NCBI GenBank assembly: GCA_018062085.1
Contig: JAGOSY010000009.1
Coordinates: forward strand, 124,001 to 188,000
Direction of reading: 5' to 3'
Length of the DNA stretch: 64,000 nucleotides
From: a bacterium
GTDB taxonomy: Bacteria; Cyanobacteriota; Vampirovibrionia; Obscuribacterales; Obscuribacteraceae
Each line of letters begins with the position of its first letter. Within the stretch, counting starts at the first letter, position 1. This document shows, one piece after another, positions 36,332-47,042 of this stretch. The notes under the pieces are model-generated. The model had not been told where the DNA came from, did no database searches, and saw only the letters and a list, made by a program, of their open reading frames with translations. Position numbers and translations under genes: made by a program.

Positions 36332-36419
36332 AAAGCTAAACCATGCAGAGTGCCGCCAACAGTGATTTTAGCGCCTTTATGTATTGAACACCTCTTGAGA
36401 TGTCAAAACCGACTAAATT

Positions 36420-36824
36420 TCATATTGGCAGGCTCTCCAACGAGCAATCCAGTGCAATCGGCTTGCTGTTTTTGTCAACAGATACAAGCACAAAATTGCC
36501 GTGGGCGCAGAGCTGCCGCTCGCCAGAAAGCAAATTCTCACCAAACAACTCGACATTGACAGTAACTGAAGAATTGCCACGTTTGACAATACGACCAATC
36601 ACTTCAACCAAATAGCCATGCTTTACTGGGGTCTTGAAATCAATGCGCTCAGACGAGGCTGTCACCATAGACTTGCGCGCATAGCGAGAAGCTGTAATAA
36701 AAGCACTCTTGTCCATCAACTCAAGAGCATGGCCACCAAATAAGGTGCCATAGTGATTGGTCTGATTGGGAAAAACCATTTCGACCATTCTCGTGTCATA
36801 TTTTGAAAAATCATTTGTACTCAT
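36420..36824 (-). CDS. acyl-CoA thioesterase, hotdog fold (YciA-like)
   Basis: 134 residues from ATG 36824, which has AAGGAGATACGT upstream; a longer start at 36905 would run through a riboswitch and is rejected. The hotdog motif is NHYGTLFGGHALELMDKSAF (general base Asp, helix), then ASSERIDFKTPVKHGYLVEV and VELFGENLLSGE. These enzymes hydrolyse acyl-CoA in the cytoplasm. The gene is preceded by a cobalamin riboswitch with its own terminator, so it should be made only when cobalamin is low. Confidence 0.88.
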   Translation of the reverse strand: MSTNDFSKYDTRMVEMVFPNQTNHYGTLFGGHALELMDKSAFITASRYARKSMVTASSERIDFKTPVKHGYLVEVIGRIVKRGNSSVTVNVELFGENLLSGERQLCAHGNFVLVSVDKNSKPIALDCSLESLPI

Positions 36825-36840
36825 ACGTATCTCCTTATAA

Positions 36841-36872
36841 AAATAAAAAAGTTCCTGACCAAAGACAGGAAC
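36841..36872 (-). terminator. intrinsic terminator of the cobalamin riboswitch
   Basis: On the minus strand GTTCCTG and CAGGAAC close a hairpin (36851-36872) followed by TTTTTTATTT. It lies between the riboswitch and the thioesterase ribosome site (start 36824), so it is the expression platform. Confidence 0.9.
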
Positions 36873-36884
36873 GAGATCTCGTAT

Positions 36885-37040
36885 GAGCCACCCGAAAGTG
36901 ACCATAGATACTTGCCTCCTTGCCTCGAAGAGGTGATGTCATAGTGCTCAAGTGGGTAGCCTGACTAGCAATTTCTTGCTTCACAGTTGCGGGACAGCGG
37001 TGGATTCTCACCACACTTCCCCCACCAGATCGCCAAAAGC
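36885..37040 (-). promoter_or_regulatory. cobalamin (B12) riboswitch
   Basis: On the minus strand the order GGGGAAG (37016-37022), GGTGAGAATCCACC, CTGTCCCGCAACTGTGA (36981-36997) and AGTCAGGCTACCC (36954-36966, the B12 box) matches the cobalamin riboswitch core. A terminator follows, then the thioesterase gene. The outer limits are approximate because the peripheral helices are variable. The absence of a B12 transporter or synthesis gene downstream is unusual. Confidence 0.92.
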
Positions 37041-37231
37041 AATCTCTTTATTTATTGAACACTTTCAGTTGATGTAAGCAGCTCCTCCATTAACGGCCAC
37101 AATTATAGCCTATCCCAAATTCAATATAGCCGGCCCGCCAAAGAGCATTTCGATCAATTCAAAGCTACTCTCCACAATCAGGCGAGGTAAAATGTCGGAC
37201 AAGAGAAAGACTATTTTTCTATGCAGGGCTG

Positions 37232-38455
37232 ATGACTAGCGCGCCAGAATCACAAGAAAATGAAGCAGCTGAAGGCGATGACGAAAAAGCAACGCGTCCA
37301 TCATTGGCAACTATTGCCACCGTGTTTCTCCGCCTTGGCAGCACCGCCTTTGGTGGCCCAGCAGCTCACCTCGCGCTTATGGAAGAAGAGTTAGTACGGA
37401 AACGAAATTGGCTGTCACGACAAGACTTCCTCGACATGCTCGGAGCCGCAAGCCTGATACCCGGCCCCAATTCTACTGAAATGGCTATCCATGTGGGCTA
37501 TAAGATGGGAGGCCTGCCTGGATTAGTAATTGCTGGCATTTGCTTTATCTCACCAGCCTTCCTCATGGTATCAGCCTTATCCTGGCTCTATCTCAAGTTT
37601 GACAAATTACCAATGGTGACGGCGATACTGTATGGCCTCAAGCCAGTGATTATAGCTATTGTCTTTCAAGCCCTCTGGCTATTGGCAAAAACATCTCTAA
37701 AAACTCTCCCACTCAATATTACTGCTCTATTCGTGGCCCTACTCTTCTTACTTGGAGCAAACGAATTGGCTCTACTTTTCGGCTGCGGACTTGTAGCTGC
37801 TATATTTCATTTTGCCAAGAGCCCGCAACCAAGAGAAATAAGAGTACTCACAATCTTGGCTGCAGCCTGCACAAGCATATTAGGCGGCACCTATTTACTA
37901 TCAGCCTACTCTCTCGAAGCAGTCAGCTACAGCCCGGCAGTTCTGTTCCTCTATTTCTTAAAACTTGGCTCGGTGCTGTACGGCAGTGGATATGTATTGC
38001 TTGCTTTCTTACGCACAGATTTAGTGGAAAGCTACCACTGGATCTCATCAGCACAACTTCTAGACGCTGTAGCCGTCGGGCAAATTACACCAGGCCCACT
38101 TTTTACTACGGCCACTTTTATCGGCTTTATACTGGGTGGACCGACAGGGGCGGCCGTTGCCACGATTGGCATATTCCTTCCCGCGTTCTTTTTAGTTGCC
38201 TTCACCGCACCCCTTATAAAAAGAATGCGAGCCTCGATCCTAGCTGGACATTTTTTAGATGCCGTAAATGCCGCCTCCATAGCCCTAATGGCTGGCGTTT
38301 TACTGCAACTTGGCCGGGCTGCCTTGGTTGATCTACCAACAGTTATCATCGCTGCCAGCAGCGCCATATTTTTAATACGCTTCAAGGTAAACTCGCTATG
38401 GCTGATGCTAGGCGGCGCAATTGCCGGTTTCATCTTCGCCCAGGGAAGACATTAA
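37232..38455 (+). CDS. chrA: ChrA-type chromate transporter
   Basis: 407 residues, two homologous CHR halves. The first half has FLRLGSTAFGGPAAHLALME and ASLIPGPNSTEMAIHVGY; the second has LKLGSVLYGSGYVLLAFL and VAVGQITPGPLFTTATF. About ten membrane segments. ChrA exports chromate, or is a sulfate/chromate-type permease. No regulator is adjacent. ATG 37232 lies at the end of a 190-bp stretch with no clear ribosome site. Confidence 0.92.
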   Translation: MTSAPESQENEAAEGDDEKATRPSLATIATVFLRLGSTAFGGPAAHLALMEEELVRKRNWLSRQDFLDMLGAASLIPGPNSTEMAIHVGYKMGGLPGLVIAGICFISPAFLMVSALSWLYLKFDKLPMVTAILYGLKPVIIAIVFQALWLLAKTSLKTLPLNITALFVALLFLLGANELALLFGCGLVAAIFHFAKSPQPREIRVLTILAAACTSILGGTYLLSAYSLEAVSYSPAVLFLYFLKLGSVLYGSGYVLLAFLRTDLVESYHWISSAQLLDAVAVGQITPGPLFTTATFIGFILGGPTGAAVATIGIFLPAFFLVAFTAPLIKRMRASILAGHFLDAVNAASIALMAGVLLQLGRAALVDLPTVIIAASSAIFLIRFKVNSLWLMLGGAIAGFIFAQGRH

Positions 38456-38537
38456 CAACAACTCATCAATCCTTTTGAACTTTTTGGCCAGTCAACACGT
38501 CTTCACTTGTATCAACCATTTTTTGGAGATTGATTTC

Positions 38538-39428
38538 ATGAACAGGTTACATATTTCAGCTTTGTCACTAGCAGTATTGCTAGGCCTAACCAGCGCTGCT
38601 AGCCAGCCAGCCGAGGCTTACCGCTACGGCGTCAACAACAGGCAAGAACGACAGCAAAACCGCATCCATAACGGCGTACAAAGCGGCTCTCTAAACCGTA
38701 GAGAAACTGCCCGCCTAGGAAAACAGCAATATGCTCTCAATCGAAAAGAAGCCAGATATCGCGCCAGCGGTAACGGTATGAGCAATTCAGAAAGAGCCCG
38801 GCTGGAAAGACAGCAAAATCAAATGAGTCAGAACATCTATCAACAAAAGCACGATGGCCAAGGCTACAATTCAAATAGACAAGGCCGTTCACTATATGAT
38901 GTGAATCAAACCCAGCAAAATCAAGCTACCCGTATAAACCAAGGTGTTCAAAACGGTTCACTAACCTCTCAAGAAGCAGCCAGGCTGCAAAATCAGCAAA
39001 ATCAGTTTGCTGCTCGCGAGGCCAGCATGCGCGCTAGCGGCAACGGCCTTTCAGTGCAAGAAAGAGCCCGCCTCGACAATCAACAAGATCGCATGAGCCA
39101 GAACATCTATCAACAGAAAAACGATGCCCAAGGCCTTAATCCTGGTGGTCCAGGTCCAGGTTCACCTTATAACAACCGCGGCATCAACGGCGACCAAGCC
39201 AATCAGCAAGCACGCATCAATCAAGGCATCCAATCTGGCACCTTGACTCCGCAAGAGGCTCAGCGGCTACAAAACAATCAAGCTGAATTTGCAGCAAAAG
39301 AAGCCAGACTGCGCGCCAGCGGTAACGGACTCAGCTATCAAGAACGGGCACGACTAGAAGCAGAGCAAGCCAAGCTCAGCAGACAAATCTACAACCAGAA
39401 GAATGATGCCCAAGGTATCCCACAGTAA
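38538..39428 (+). CDS. exported protein of three ~90-residue repeats
   Basis: 296 residues from ATG 38538, which has GGAGA upstream; a longer in-frame start at 38421 lacks support. A signal peptide (SALSLAVLLGLTSAAS, then AEAYR) is followed by three tandem repeats. Each reads like RINQGVQNGSLTSQEAARL, then RASGNGLSxxERARL and IYxQKNDAQG. The repeats are Gln/Arg/Ala-rich and helical. Similar repeat proteins occur in many environmental bacteria, without known function. Confidence 0.75.
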   Translation: MNRLHISALSLAVLLGLTSAASQPAEAYRYGVNNRQERQQNRIHNGVQSGSLNRRETARLGKQQYALNRKEARYRASGNGMSNSERARLERQQNQMSQNIYQQKHDGQGYNSNRQGRSLYDVNQTQQNQATRINQGVQNGSLTSQEAARLQNQQNQFAAREASMRASGNGLSVQERARLDNQQDRMSQNIYQQKNDAQGLNPGGPGPGSPYNNRGINGDQANQQARINQGIQSGTLTPQEAQRLQNNQAEFAAKEARLRASGNGLSYQERARLEAEQAKLSRQIYNQKNDAQGIPQ

Positions 39429-39446
39429 GACCTAAGAAAGTAACAA

Positions 39447-42400
39447 TCAAACAGGGAAGAAAATTCCATGTTGAGCAAAATAGAGCCAGGGTGTTAACTC
39501 AACTCCAGTCAACTTGCGCAAATCGGCCACATAAGTCTTGATTTGTTCACGGTGTTTGCGAGCTTGAATCTCCACATCTTTGGCAGCGAAATGATCGGTC
39601 TTATAGTCAACTAAATGCCAATCGCCTGCGGCGTCTTGAAAAACTAAGTCAGGGCGCCGCGGACGAATATCAGGGCCAGTCTCTGAGAAGCGGTTGGCAG
39701 CATCGATCAAATACGGCAATTCATGCCTTCTCTGTTGACTTTGCGAAAGCAGGCTGTAAAGCCTGCTTTCATAATAAACACCTAGCAAGCGCTCGCCTTC
39801 ATCAACTAGTCTATTGAGCAAATCGCTATGTGCCACCATAGTTCCTTGGGTAAAAGCAATGTCTGCTATCCAAGCGCGATCAACCTTGCGCCCCGATGGT
39901 GGCAAATTCTCCATTAAAGAGTGGAAGAACGTCCCCAACGATGCCGCAGAAACAATTCCCGCAGTAGCGGCCACCCCATCCCTAGGCGTCACACGGTTGC
40001 GCCCTTGCTCATTGACCTTAAGATCTTCGCCAGTGTTTTGGCTTTGCTCTAGGCCTAAGAGACTCTGCAAAACACTCGCATCACTGACACCCGGCAAGGG
40101 CAAATCTTCAGGTAGCTCAGTTACGTCAATTCCTACAGCCAGGCTAAAGCTGTAGGGCGCTACTTCACCATCGCTGCGGGAAGTAATTGTGAGAGCAATG
40201 CAATCATCAGGGCCTGGCCGCACGGCATCTTCTTTATCTAGGCCTAGCACATTCATCAACCATTGACGATAAGACTCAGCCTTCTTAAATGGCGCCGATA
40301 GGAAAACGCCTAGATTATCCCGAGCCCTAGTCATAGCCACATAGAGCAAGCGTTTCTTCTCTTCTCGCTCCATTTGTTTATCTAAATGACTGGCCACTTG
40401 ATACCAGGCTGGCGTCTCTTGCTCTTTAAGACGGGTGCTATTGAAAGCCACACCATAACTAGAGTGGTAAACCAAACGGTCAGCATTGCGCAACAACTGC
40501 CCACCCAAACAAGGCAATGCCACTACAGGAAATTCTAAACCCTTGCTGGCGTGAACCGTCATCAGCTTCACGGCATCGGCACTATCTAATGGTGCCTCAG
40601 ATTCACGCATACCAAATTCACGCATCAGTGCCAGACGGTGAGCAAATTCGCCGCAAGAGAGATGCTCATGTTCGGCAGCCAAATAAGCCATCTTCCAAAC
40701 GTTACGAGAGCGCTGCTTACCATCGGGTGCTGCCAACATCGCTAAATCGTAATGAGTGTCATCAATGATCTTCTGCAGCAATTCGCCCAGGGGCAAAAGG
40801 GCTGCATACTCCATCAAATTTCGCAGCTGGCGCACAGCCAAAGACAAAGCCTCAACCCCGGGCTCTCGCGCTCGAACAACATTGACGACAGCGGTCCAGA
40901 GCGGTTGCCCCTGATTATCAGTTATGACTCGATGCAAAAGGTCATCGGCAATAGAACAAAAAGGCGAGCGCAGCACAGCCAAGAGCGAATGACTGTCTTT
41001 AGGGTTATCTAAGAAGCGCAAGAGATTTTCAAAATCGGCCACTTCTTGGCGGCGTAAGAAGCCGCTGCCTCCGAAAGTTACATAGGGAATATCAAGCTGG
41101 GCAAACATTGCCTCAAAAGAAGCGAAGTCACTGTTGCGCACAACTAGGACAGCACAATCGCCATAGGTAATTGGCCGCACACCGCCATTTTTTGCTGCAA
41201 TTTGATAGCCGCCTTCCACTTTTTTCTTCAGCCAATCACCGACTTGATGGGCCTCGTATTGTGCTGGCGTCAAACCACGGGCGTCTTCTTCTATATCAAT
41301 ATCTAGCATCAGAACTTCAACGGCTGAAGCACTCTGCGCCGCAGAAGACACTATGCTCGAATCAGCTTGCCGAGCCGGCTCCAAGGCTTCAAATGCCGCC
41401 ACGTAAGGCACGACTTCTGGATCAGCGTCAAGCAAATGATCAAAAACAGAGTTAACGAAAAACACTACTTCTGGATGACTGCGAAAAGAGCGGGTCAACT
41501 TAGTAACAAGTGAAGAGCCGCTTAAACTCGAAGTTTCGTGCTTGAACAACGACTTCCATTTATTAAAGGTAGCAACATCAGCGCCTTGGAATTTATAGAT
41601 AGACTGCTTATCATCGCCAATTAGAAATACTCTCGTCTTTTCACCGGCCAATAGCGACAAAAGTGTGGCTTGCATATCGTTGGTGTCTTGAAATTCATCG
41701 ACAAGCAAAGCCTGCAACTTGTCGTTGAAATAGCTGCGCGACTGCGAATCTTCCTTTTCTAGACAAGCGCAAGCGAGACTGATTAAATCGTTATAGTCAA
41801 CGGTCGTCAGTTCTCGCTTATGCACTTCATAGATTGCTAACGTGCGCTCAAACAGCTGAATAATTCCAAGGGTAAGAGCAAAGCCCCGCTCATCTTCTTG
41901 GTTGAGACCAGCAGGAATCTTGCCAACAACAGCTTTGGCTTGATCGCGGCAGGTCATCAAGGCTTTGCGCAGATCTTTGGCATCAGGTTTGGTGCCTCCA
42001 ATATTGCCAATAGCCAGAGTAGCGACTGACATAAACGCCTGCCAACGCTTAGAAACTGAATCATCGGCAAACAACTGCTGGCAGAGATCAAGTAGCAACT
42101 CACGCACAGGATTGAGTTTATTGGCGGCATCAGCCATAGAGTTCATGCGCACATAGTCAAAGGATGAGTTGAACTCACGGTTGCTAGAGAGGCCAGAAAG
42201 AGCACTATTCTGCACATCTAGCAACACTCTTTCAGCTTTGGTGCGCATGCCATCGATTGTCAAAGAGTCAAAGGCTTTCATTGATTGCCTGAATTGCATT
42301 GAACCTTTAAGCAGCCGGTTAAGTATCTTCTTGACTTCGTCAATAGAAAATTCCTGCAAGACATCGTGCTCGCAACCACCAGAATCAGGTTCTGTCGCAT

Positions 42401-42848
42401 TGGCAGCGCTATAAAGCTCAATCACGGCCTTGAGAGCACGGTCAATACTATCTTGCAATAATTCATTTTGAGTCAAATCATCCAACACTTCAAACTGTGG
42501 ATCGATACCACAATCGGCCGGGTGACTTTTCAAAATCGATTCACACAATGAGTGAATTGTGCCTATTCGAGCGCCATCAACTTCGGCTAAGCAATTGAGC
42601 CAACGGCCATCAGATTCTTCTTGAGAGAGAGAAAGGAAGCGGGCCTTGAGCCTTGAGCGCATTTCGGCGGCAGCTTTGCGAGTAAAGGTAACAGCAATAA
42701 TATTTGAGAGTGTACAATCAGGATAGCGTCGCAAAATTTCCACATAACGCTCGACTAACACATGGGTCTTGCCTGAGCCAGCACCAGCTGAAACCAATAC
42801 ATTTTGGTCAACTAGATCTACCGCTTGTTGCTGTTGCTCAGTTAGCAT
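39447..42848 (-). CDS. addA: helicase-nuclease subunit AddA-like
   Basis: 1133 residues. UvrD-type motif I is VLVSAGAGSGKTHVLVER (Walker A), then AVTFTRKAAAEMRSRL, a Walker B region DEFQDTND, and FLIGDDKQSIYKFQGAD. Later VKLMTVHASKGLEF and LLYVAMTRARDNLG complete the helicase. The C-terminal nuclease domain has WHLVDYKTDHF (PD-(D/E)XK, Asp and Lys). AddAB degrades broken DNA ends and loads RecA for repair. It lies 37 bp after addB on the same strand. Confidence 0.9.
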   Translation of the reverse strand: MLTEQQQQAVDLVDQNVLVSAGAGSGKTHVLVERYVEILRRYPDCTLSNIIAVTFTRKAAAEMRSRLKARFLSLSQEESDGRWLNCLAEVDGARIGTIHSLCESILKSHPADCGIDPQFEVLDDLTQNELLQDSIDRALKAVIELYSAANATEPDSGGCEHDVLQEFSIDEVKKILNRLLKGSMQFRQSMKAFDSLTIDGMRTKAERVLLDVQNSALSGLSSNREFNSSFDYVRMNSMADAANKLNPVRELLLDLCQQLFADDSVSKRWQAFMSVATLAIGNIGGTKPDAKDLRKALMTCRDQAKAVVGKIPAGLNQEDERGFALTLGIIQLFERTLAIYEVHKRELTTVDYNDLISLACACLEKEDSQSRSYFNDKLQALLVDEFQDTNDMQATLLSLLAGEKTRVFLIGDDKQSIYKFQGADVATFNKWKSLFKHETSSLSGSSLVTKLTRSFRSHPEVVFFVNSVFDHLLDADPEVVPYVAAFEALEPARQADSSIVSSAAQSASAVEVLMLDIDIEEDARGLTPAQYEAHQVGDWLKKKVEGGYQIAAKNGGVRPITYGDCAVLVVRNSDFASFEAMFAQLDIPYVTFGGSGFLRRQEVADFENLLRFLDNPKDSHSLLAVLRSPFCSIADDLLHRVITDNQGQPLWTAVVNVVRAREPGVEALSLAVRQLRNLMEYAALLPLGELLQKIIDDTHYDLAMLAAPDGKQRSRNVWKMAYLAAEHEHLSCGEFAHRLALMREFGMRESEAPLDSADAVKLMTVHASKGLEFPVVALPCLGGQLLRNADRLVYHSSYGVAFNSTRLKEQETPAWYQVASHLDKQMEREEKKRLLYVAMTRARDNLGVFLSAPFKKAESYRQWLMNVLGLDKEDAVRPGPDDCIALTITSRSDGEVAPYSFSLAVGIDVTELPEDLPLPGVSDASVLQSLLGLEQSQNTGEDLKVNEQGRNRVTPRDGVAATAGIVSAASLGTFFHSLMENLPPSGRKVDRAWIADIAFTQGTMVAHSDLLNRLVDEGERLLGVYYESRLYSLLSQSQQRRHELPYLIDAANRFSETGPDIRPRRPDLVFQDAAGDWHLVDYKTDHFAAKDVEIQARKHREQIKTYVADLRKLTGVELTPWLYFAQHGIFFPV

Positions 42849-42885
42849 CTATCAAATTTTCCCAATCTCGCCCTTTATACTCATG

Positions 42886-45800
42886 TTAGTCTTCGCCATT
42901 ATCGCTAACACCAAGTTCGGTGATGCGGCAAACTTGCTGGTGATCGCAATGCTGGCAAGAATCAGGGCTACTAGGCCTGACGCTGAAGTTTCCTTTCTTG
43001 ATGTTTGCTACATAGTTACCAATGTGTTCTCTAGTCAAACCAACAAAGTCATTTTCACCATCTTGGAAATCAATGGTGCCAATTTGTTCGCCAGAAGAAA
43101 AGCTCAGGAAGGCGCCGTTTTTAACTTGTACGTTGCGCTCGGCCAAGATAGCATCGGTAACAGCCATAGCGTAGACAGGTAGCTGCATATTGCGGCCAGC
43201 CAAAGCCTCATTCTTGCTGATGGCAGCAGAGCTAGACTTGTAGTCAATGACCTTAACGCGACCATCGCTTGATACATCAATGCGGTCCACACGGCCGTGC
43301 ATTTTTACAACCTGGCCATCGACTTTTACGACTAAAGCAGGGGCAGAGTCTGCCTCTTTAAAGCCAAATCCTTTTTCGAAATAGGTAGGAACAAATTCAC
43401 CACCAGAACGAACGGCCCGTTCTTTTTCTTTAACAAAGAAACGACGCAAGCGGAAAGAAATTTCTTTCTGCTCGTATTGCCAAAAATCAGTATGCCTAAA
43501 TTTGCGCGTCGCTTCCAACCAGGCAATGGCAGACTTGATGCTACTTTCAAATATCTCCTGTAGCAGTACATCGTCAGCGCTCAAAATAGAAAGCGACCGC
43601 TGCTTTAACTCTATGTAGAATAGTTCAAGGGCCTTGTGATAGACCTCCCCAAGCAGCCTTGAGTCAAGACCAAGCTCGGGCTCTTCCATCTTTTCAATTT
43701 TTAGTGTGTGTGACACCCAGAAACGGAAAGGGCACTTACCATAGTCATTAAGTCGGCTAACACTCCACATCTCGGGAGTCTTGACACTAATGAGACCTAG
43801 ACTAACTTGCTCAGTCAAGCAGCCATTTAGTTCGTTGAAACTAGATGTAGTACTAATTCTGGTTCTTGCTTGCACCGTAGAAAACGGCAGCTCTAGCTTG
43901 GTAAGAAAATGACGAACATCAAAAGGCATCCAACCGGTCGCAGCCGAATCAAGATCGCGCATTGCCTGGCGGCCACTAAGCCAGAGCCAGCCGGCCGCCA
44001 ATTCTTGGGCTGAAGTTGGCTCGAGCATGGCGTAGGTACGAGGCGCACGAAAAGTAAGAGCAGCGGCGGCTGCTTCATCGCCTTTGGTCAAGAAGAATGA
44101 GGGAATCAATTCGTCGCCAGTCATTTCATAAATTGGGCTCGATTGACAAAGTTTATAGGTGGCGCGCTCTACCAATGAATCATAGAGAGACGGCTCAAAC
44201 GACTGGTGATGACGCGGGTTCTCTATGTCTATGCCATAAGACATCCATTTGCGCACTTCATCTTTGCTAAGAAATCCGCCTTGCTCTGAGCGCCGAGGAA
44301 ACTCACCTTCGTTCAAACCAGCCACAATAATTACTTTGAATCTGCGGTTTGGTACCAAATCAGCGCTGCAAACAGTGATAGCTTCGCGACTGACTTTCGG
44401 TCTTCTAAAATTGGCATTCTCTAAAGCCCGCTCTAAGCGCTTGAAGAAAGCTGGATAGCTAGACATCTGTGGACCATAGGCATGAGCAAGAAGGGTCTCT
44501 TCTAAGACCAAATTAGCCAATACCCGCCGAAACTCGAACAAGGCTTGATGTTCTTCCCAGCTCACTAGTGGATTGGAAAATTCTTCATCGTTGGGCAAAA
44601 CTAATAAGTCATCAATTAGATCTTCGACAAAGCTAACATGATCAGTCAACGTTTTTTCATAGCCACTAGCGTGAATACCTGGCAAAGAAAGTCGCTCTAT
44701 TAATTTGCCAAGTTTTAGGGCCCAATGCCAATCAGCTGAACCTTTTACAGTAAGAGTTGAAAGTGATTGATCATCAATTTCTTCAATTTCGCTGCTACTC
44801 AAATCGAGAAAAGCTTTATTGAAAAACGGACTAGACAATGTCCGCACCACATCTTGCCTAGCAAAATCAGAAACAGGAAGATGCAGTAAGCGACTCAAAT
44901 ATTTAACCAACGGCAAGCTACCAAGCTCTAAGGGCTCATCTAGAAAATAATCAATATGCGCCCTTTCAAAGGCCGCTCGAATAGCAGTCATATAAGGCTT
45001 GACTGAGCGTGCCACCACCACAATTTGATCAGCAGAATAACCTTGAAGCAAACACTTCTTTGCTTCGCGAGCAACTTCCTCCATTTCCATCAAGCGATCA
45101 AGCGCTCTAAAATTTGTTGCTTGCGGACTAGCAGGAGTAGAGGAAGCTCTCACCGTTTCTTTGAGAACTGGAGCAAATGCCTCTTTTAGCTCGCGTAAAG
45201 ACTTATCTTTCCATGAATAGTTTTGCCATGAATAGTTTGGTGGGGCTACATAATCAAAAGCAATTATAGTGCGCTCTGACTGTTTAGCAATAGAGCTTAG
45301 AACTTGCAGCTGAAGCCGATTAAAGCGGTCGAAGCCATCCACAGCTAAGAGCCCAATTGACAATACATCGGGGTCAAGATTATTTAAAATCTCGCGCGTT
45401 TTGTACGCCAACTTGCGCTCATCAAAAACATTGAGGCTTTCAAGCTCTTGCCAATAGGCCTCATAAACGCGCCCTAGCTCCATATAGCGAGCGTCACTGG
45501 CAGCCACTTTTGACAGTTGGCTAATAACTTCTGAGGGCGAAAAGCCAGCCCTCTCTAGCTCATCTATAAGCTCAAGCATATGGGCATGGGTGCCAGCAAA
45601 GTCAGCGATAGAACTGAGCCCAGTTAAGCGCCCAGCGGCTTTCACTTTTTCAATAGCCTTAACTAAAATAGCAGGGCGAATACTATCAGGAATTAAACGA
45701 AAGCCACAGCCAGCCTGGCGCAGAATTTGATGACACAAATCGTAGAACGGCAGAATCTTGAGACCCACAAGGCCGGCCGCCTTAGCAGTAGCAGCAGGCG

Positions 45801-45999
45801 GAGCTACAACCATCCCCTCCAACTGCTCGACCAAGCGCTCTTCCACCAGACGCTTGTAGCGGTGGGAAGGCACAGTGATTATTGCCTGCTTGCCGTTAAG
45901 CAAACTTTGACGGCAATATTCAGCGACCTGGTCAAGCAACCAGATAGACTTGCCCGAGCGATATGGACCGGTGATTAGCTCTATGCTTCTTTCTGGCAT
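42886..45999 (-). CDS. addB: PD-(D/E)XK nuclease, AddB-like subunit
   Basis: 1037 residues. The N-terminus has a Walker-like [17 protein letters not shown]. The middle is a helicase-like region without full motifs ([17 protein letters not shown] is the recognisable late segment). The C-terminal nuclease has [11 protein letters not shown] (Asp/Lys), and the four iron-sulfur cysteines are in YGKCPFRFW and [10 protein letters not shown]. This is the AddB architecture, partner of AddA in double-strand-break repair. ATG 45999; tRNA-Arg lies 34 bp upstream on the same strand. Confidence 0.88.
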   Translation of the reverse strand: MPERSIELITGPYRSGKSIWLLDQVAEYCRQSLLNGKQAIITVPSHRYKRLVEERLVEQLEGMVVAPPAATAKAAGLVGLKILPFYDLCHQILRQAGCGFRLIPDSIRPAILVKAIEKVKAAGRLTGLSSIADFAGTHAHMLELIDELERAGFSPSEVISQLSKVAASDARYMELGRVYEAYWQELESLNVFDERKLAYKTREILNNLDPDVLSIGLLAVDGFDRFNRLQLQVLSSIAKQSERTIIAFDYVAPPNYSWQNYSWKDKSLRELKEAFAPVLKETVRASSTPASPQATNFRALDRLMEMEEVAREAKKCLLQGYSADQIVVVARSVKPYMTAIRAAFERAHIDYFLDEPLELGSLPLVKYLSRLLHLPVSDFARQDVVRTLSSPFFNKAFLDLSSSEIEEIDDQSLSTLTVKGSADWHWALKLGKLIERLSLPGIHASGYEKTLTDHVSFVEDLIDDLLVLPNDEEFSNPLVSWEEHQALFEFRRVLANLVLEETLLAHAYGPQMSSYPAFFKRLERALENANFRRPKVSREAITVCSADLVPNRRFKVIIVAGLNEGEFPRRSEQGGFLSKDEVRKWMSYGIDIENPRHHQSFEPSLYDSLVERATYKLCQSSPIYEMTGDELIPSFFLTKGDEAAAAALTFRAPRTYAMLEPTSAQELAAGWLWLSGRQAMRDLDSAATGWMPFDVRHFLTKLELPFSTVQARTRISTTSSFNELNGCLTEQVSLGLISVKTPEMWSVSRLNDYGKCPFRFWVSHTLKIEKMEEPELGLDSRLLGEVYHKALELFYIELKQRSLSILSADDVLLQEIFESSIKSAIAWLEATRKFRHTDFWQYEQKEISFRLRRFFVKEKERAVRSGGEFVPTYFEKGFGFKEADSAPALVVKVDGQVVKMHGRVDRIDVSSDGRVKVIDYKSSSAAISKNEALAGRNMQLPVYAMAVTDAILAERNVQVKNGAFLSFSSGEQIGTIDFQDGENDFVGLTREHIGNYVANIKKGNFSVRPSSPDSCQHCDHQQVCRITELGVSDNGED

Positions 46000-46032
46000 A
46001 TCCGCTCTTCTATTTATTTGTCGACCAAAAAT

Positions 46033-46106
<74 letters not shown>

Positions 46107-46203
46107 GTGGCTCTAATTCTAGCATCCTTGGCAGATTACCTGCGGAGCCGACCACTTGGCAAGGAGGCTTTCACCGGCGGTCGCAGAACAAGCTCCAGCA
46201 GAA

Positions 46204-46629
46204 CTAGCGCAGAAAAAGGTCTGGCGACACCTTAAACAGCTCTGCCAACTTCAAAACCAGGCCTTTGCTTAAACCGCGCTTTCCGGCCAAGAATTCAGAA
46301 ATAACAGACTGAGACGACTCCAACTTTCTTGCCAGCTCTGACTGGCTAAGGTTATTTTCTTCCATAAGTGACTCAAGAGCTCTTTGTGGTGCCATTGGTG
46401 GTGCCAAAACCGGAAGATGCTCCAGTTCGTACTCTCGAATAAGCTTTCCCAATACTGTCACATAGTCACTTTCATCGGAAGTTCTCTTTTCGACAGACAG
46501 CACCAATTCTGAGAAAATCTCAGCGGCTCTATCAAGAGTTTCTTCGTCCCGAATCGGCCGCAACGGAAATCGTCTTATTAGGGCCAGATACTCATCGCTT
46601 ACATTAACTATGCTACTCACAACTTCCAC
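46204..46629 (-). CDS. higA: HigA-type antitoxin (XRE helix-turn-helix)
   Basis: 141 residues. The C-terminal half is a helix-turn-helix: [19 protein letters not shown] (turn and recognition helix), then [20 protein letters not shown], the HigA signature. The N-terminal half is a helical toxin-neutralising region. The gene overlaps higB by 13 bp downstream of it. It should bind the toxin and, with it, repress the pair through an upstream operator. Confidence 0.88.
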   Translation of the reverse strand: MEVVSSIVNVSDEYLALIRRFPLRPIRDEETLDRAAEIFSELVLSVEKRTSDESDYVTVLGKLIREYELEHLPVLAPPMAPQRALESLMEENNLSQSELARKLESSQSVISEFLAGKRGLSKGLVLKLAELFKVSPDLFLR

Positions 46630-46889
46630 CCATCGTATTCGGCATGAGTGCCGACTCTAACGCACTTGTCTTTGTAGACGACCTCTGCCACCACTCTATA
46701 GCTATTGCCGCCGACATTGAACACAACTAGCCCTCTCACATAGTCAGCACTATTGAATGTGCTTTTTACATCTACGAGATTTGTCCATTCAGCAGCTTCA
46801 ACCTTCTCAACCCACTCAGAGAAAGACACTCGCGAATCTGCATGTTTTTTCACAAACAGGTCGAGAGCTCTCCTATTCTCAATCAGCAT
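46617..46889 (-). CDS. higB: HigB-type mRNA interferase toxin
   Basis: About 90 residues from ATG 46889, which has GAGG five bases upstream; a GTG at 46892 directly precedes it. HigB/RelE-fold features are LDLFVKKHADSRVSFSEW, ADYVRGLVVFNVGGN, YRVVAEVVYKDKCVRVG and the end [10 protein letters not shown]. HigB toxins cut mRNA on the ribosome. The higB-higA order, toxin first, is typical. Confidence 0.88.
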   Translation of the reverse strand: MLIENRRALDLFVKKHADSRVSFSEWVEKVEAAEWTNLVDVKSTFNSADYVRGLVVFNVGGNSYRVVAEVVYKDKCVRVGTHAEYDGWKL

Positions 46890-46910
46890 CACGGCCTCAC
46901 TTTAGTACAA

Positions 46911-46933
46911 CTCTATCGCAAAACGCGATAGAG
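46911..46933. promoter_or_regulatory. palindromic operator candidate of the higBA pair
   Basis: CTCTATCGC and GCGATAGAG are perfect 9-bp arms with five bases between, starting 22 bp before the higB ATG. The site fits a HigA autoregulatory operator. Confidence 0.65.
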
Positions 46934-47042
46934 AGCAATAGGCCATTTTTTTCGTTATTCAAAAGCGCAATTTGGCAAAGAGCCATAAAGCATAAACAAC
47001 CGCGAAAGCGGAGTTTGTATCGAAAAACTTCTCGGAAACCCC

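Noticed and set aside
36825..36905. N-terminal extension of the thioesterase to 36905
   Set aside because: The extension runs through the riboswitch tail and terminator; ATG 36824 has the strong ribosome site.
46107..46203. Additional RNA gene next to tRNA-Arg
   Set aside because: No cloverleaf or other recognisable structure was found in these 97 bases.
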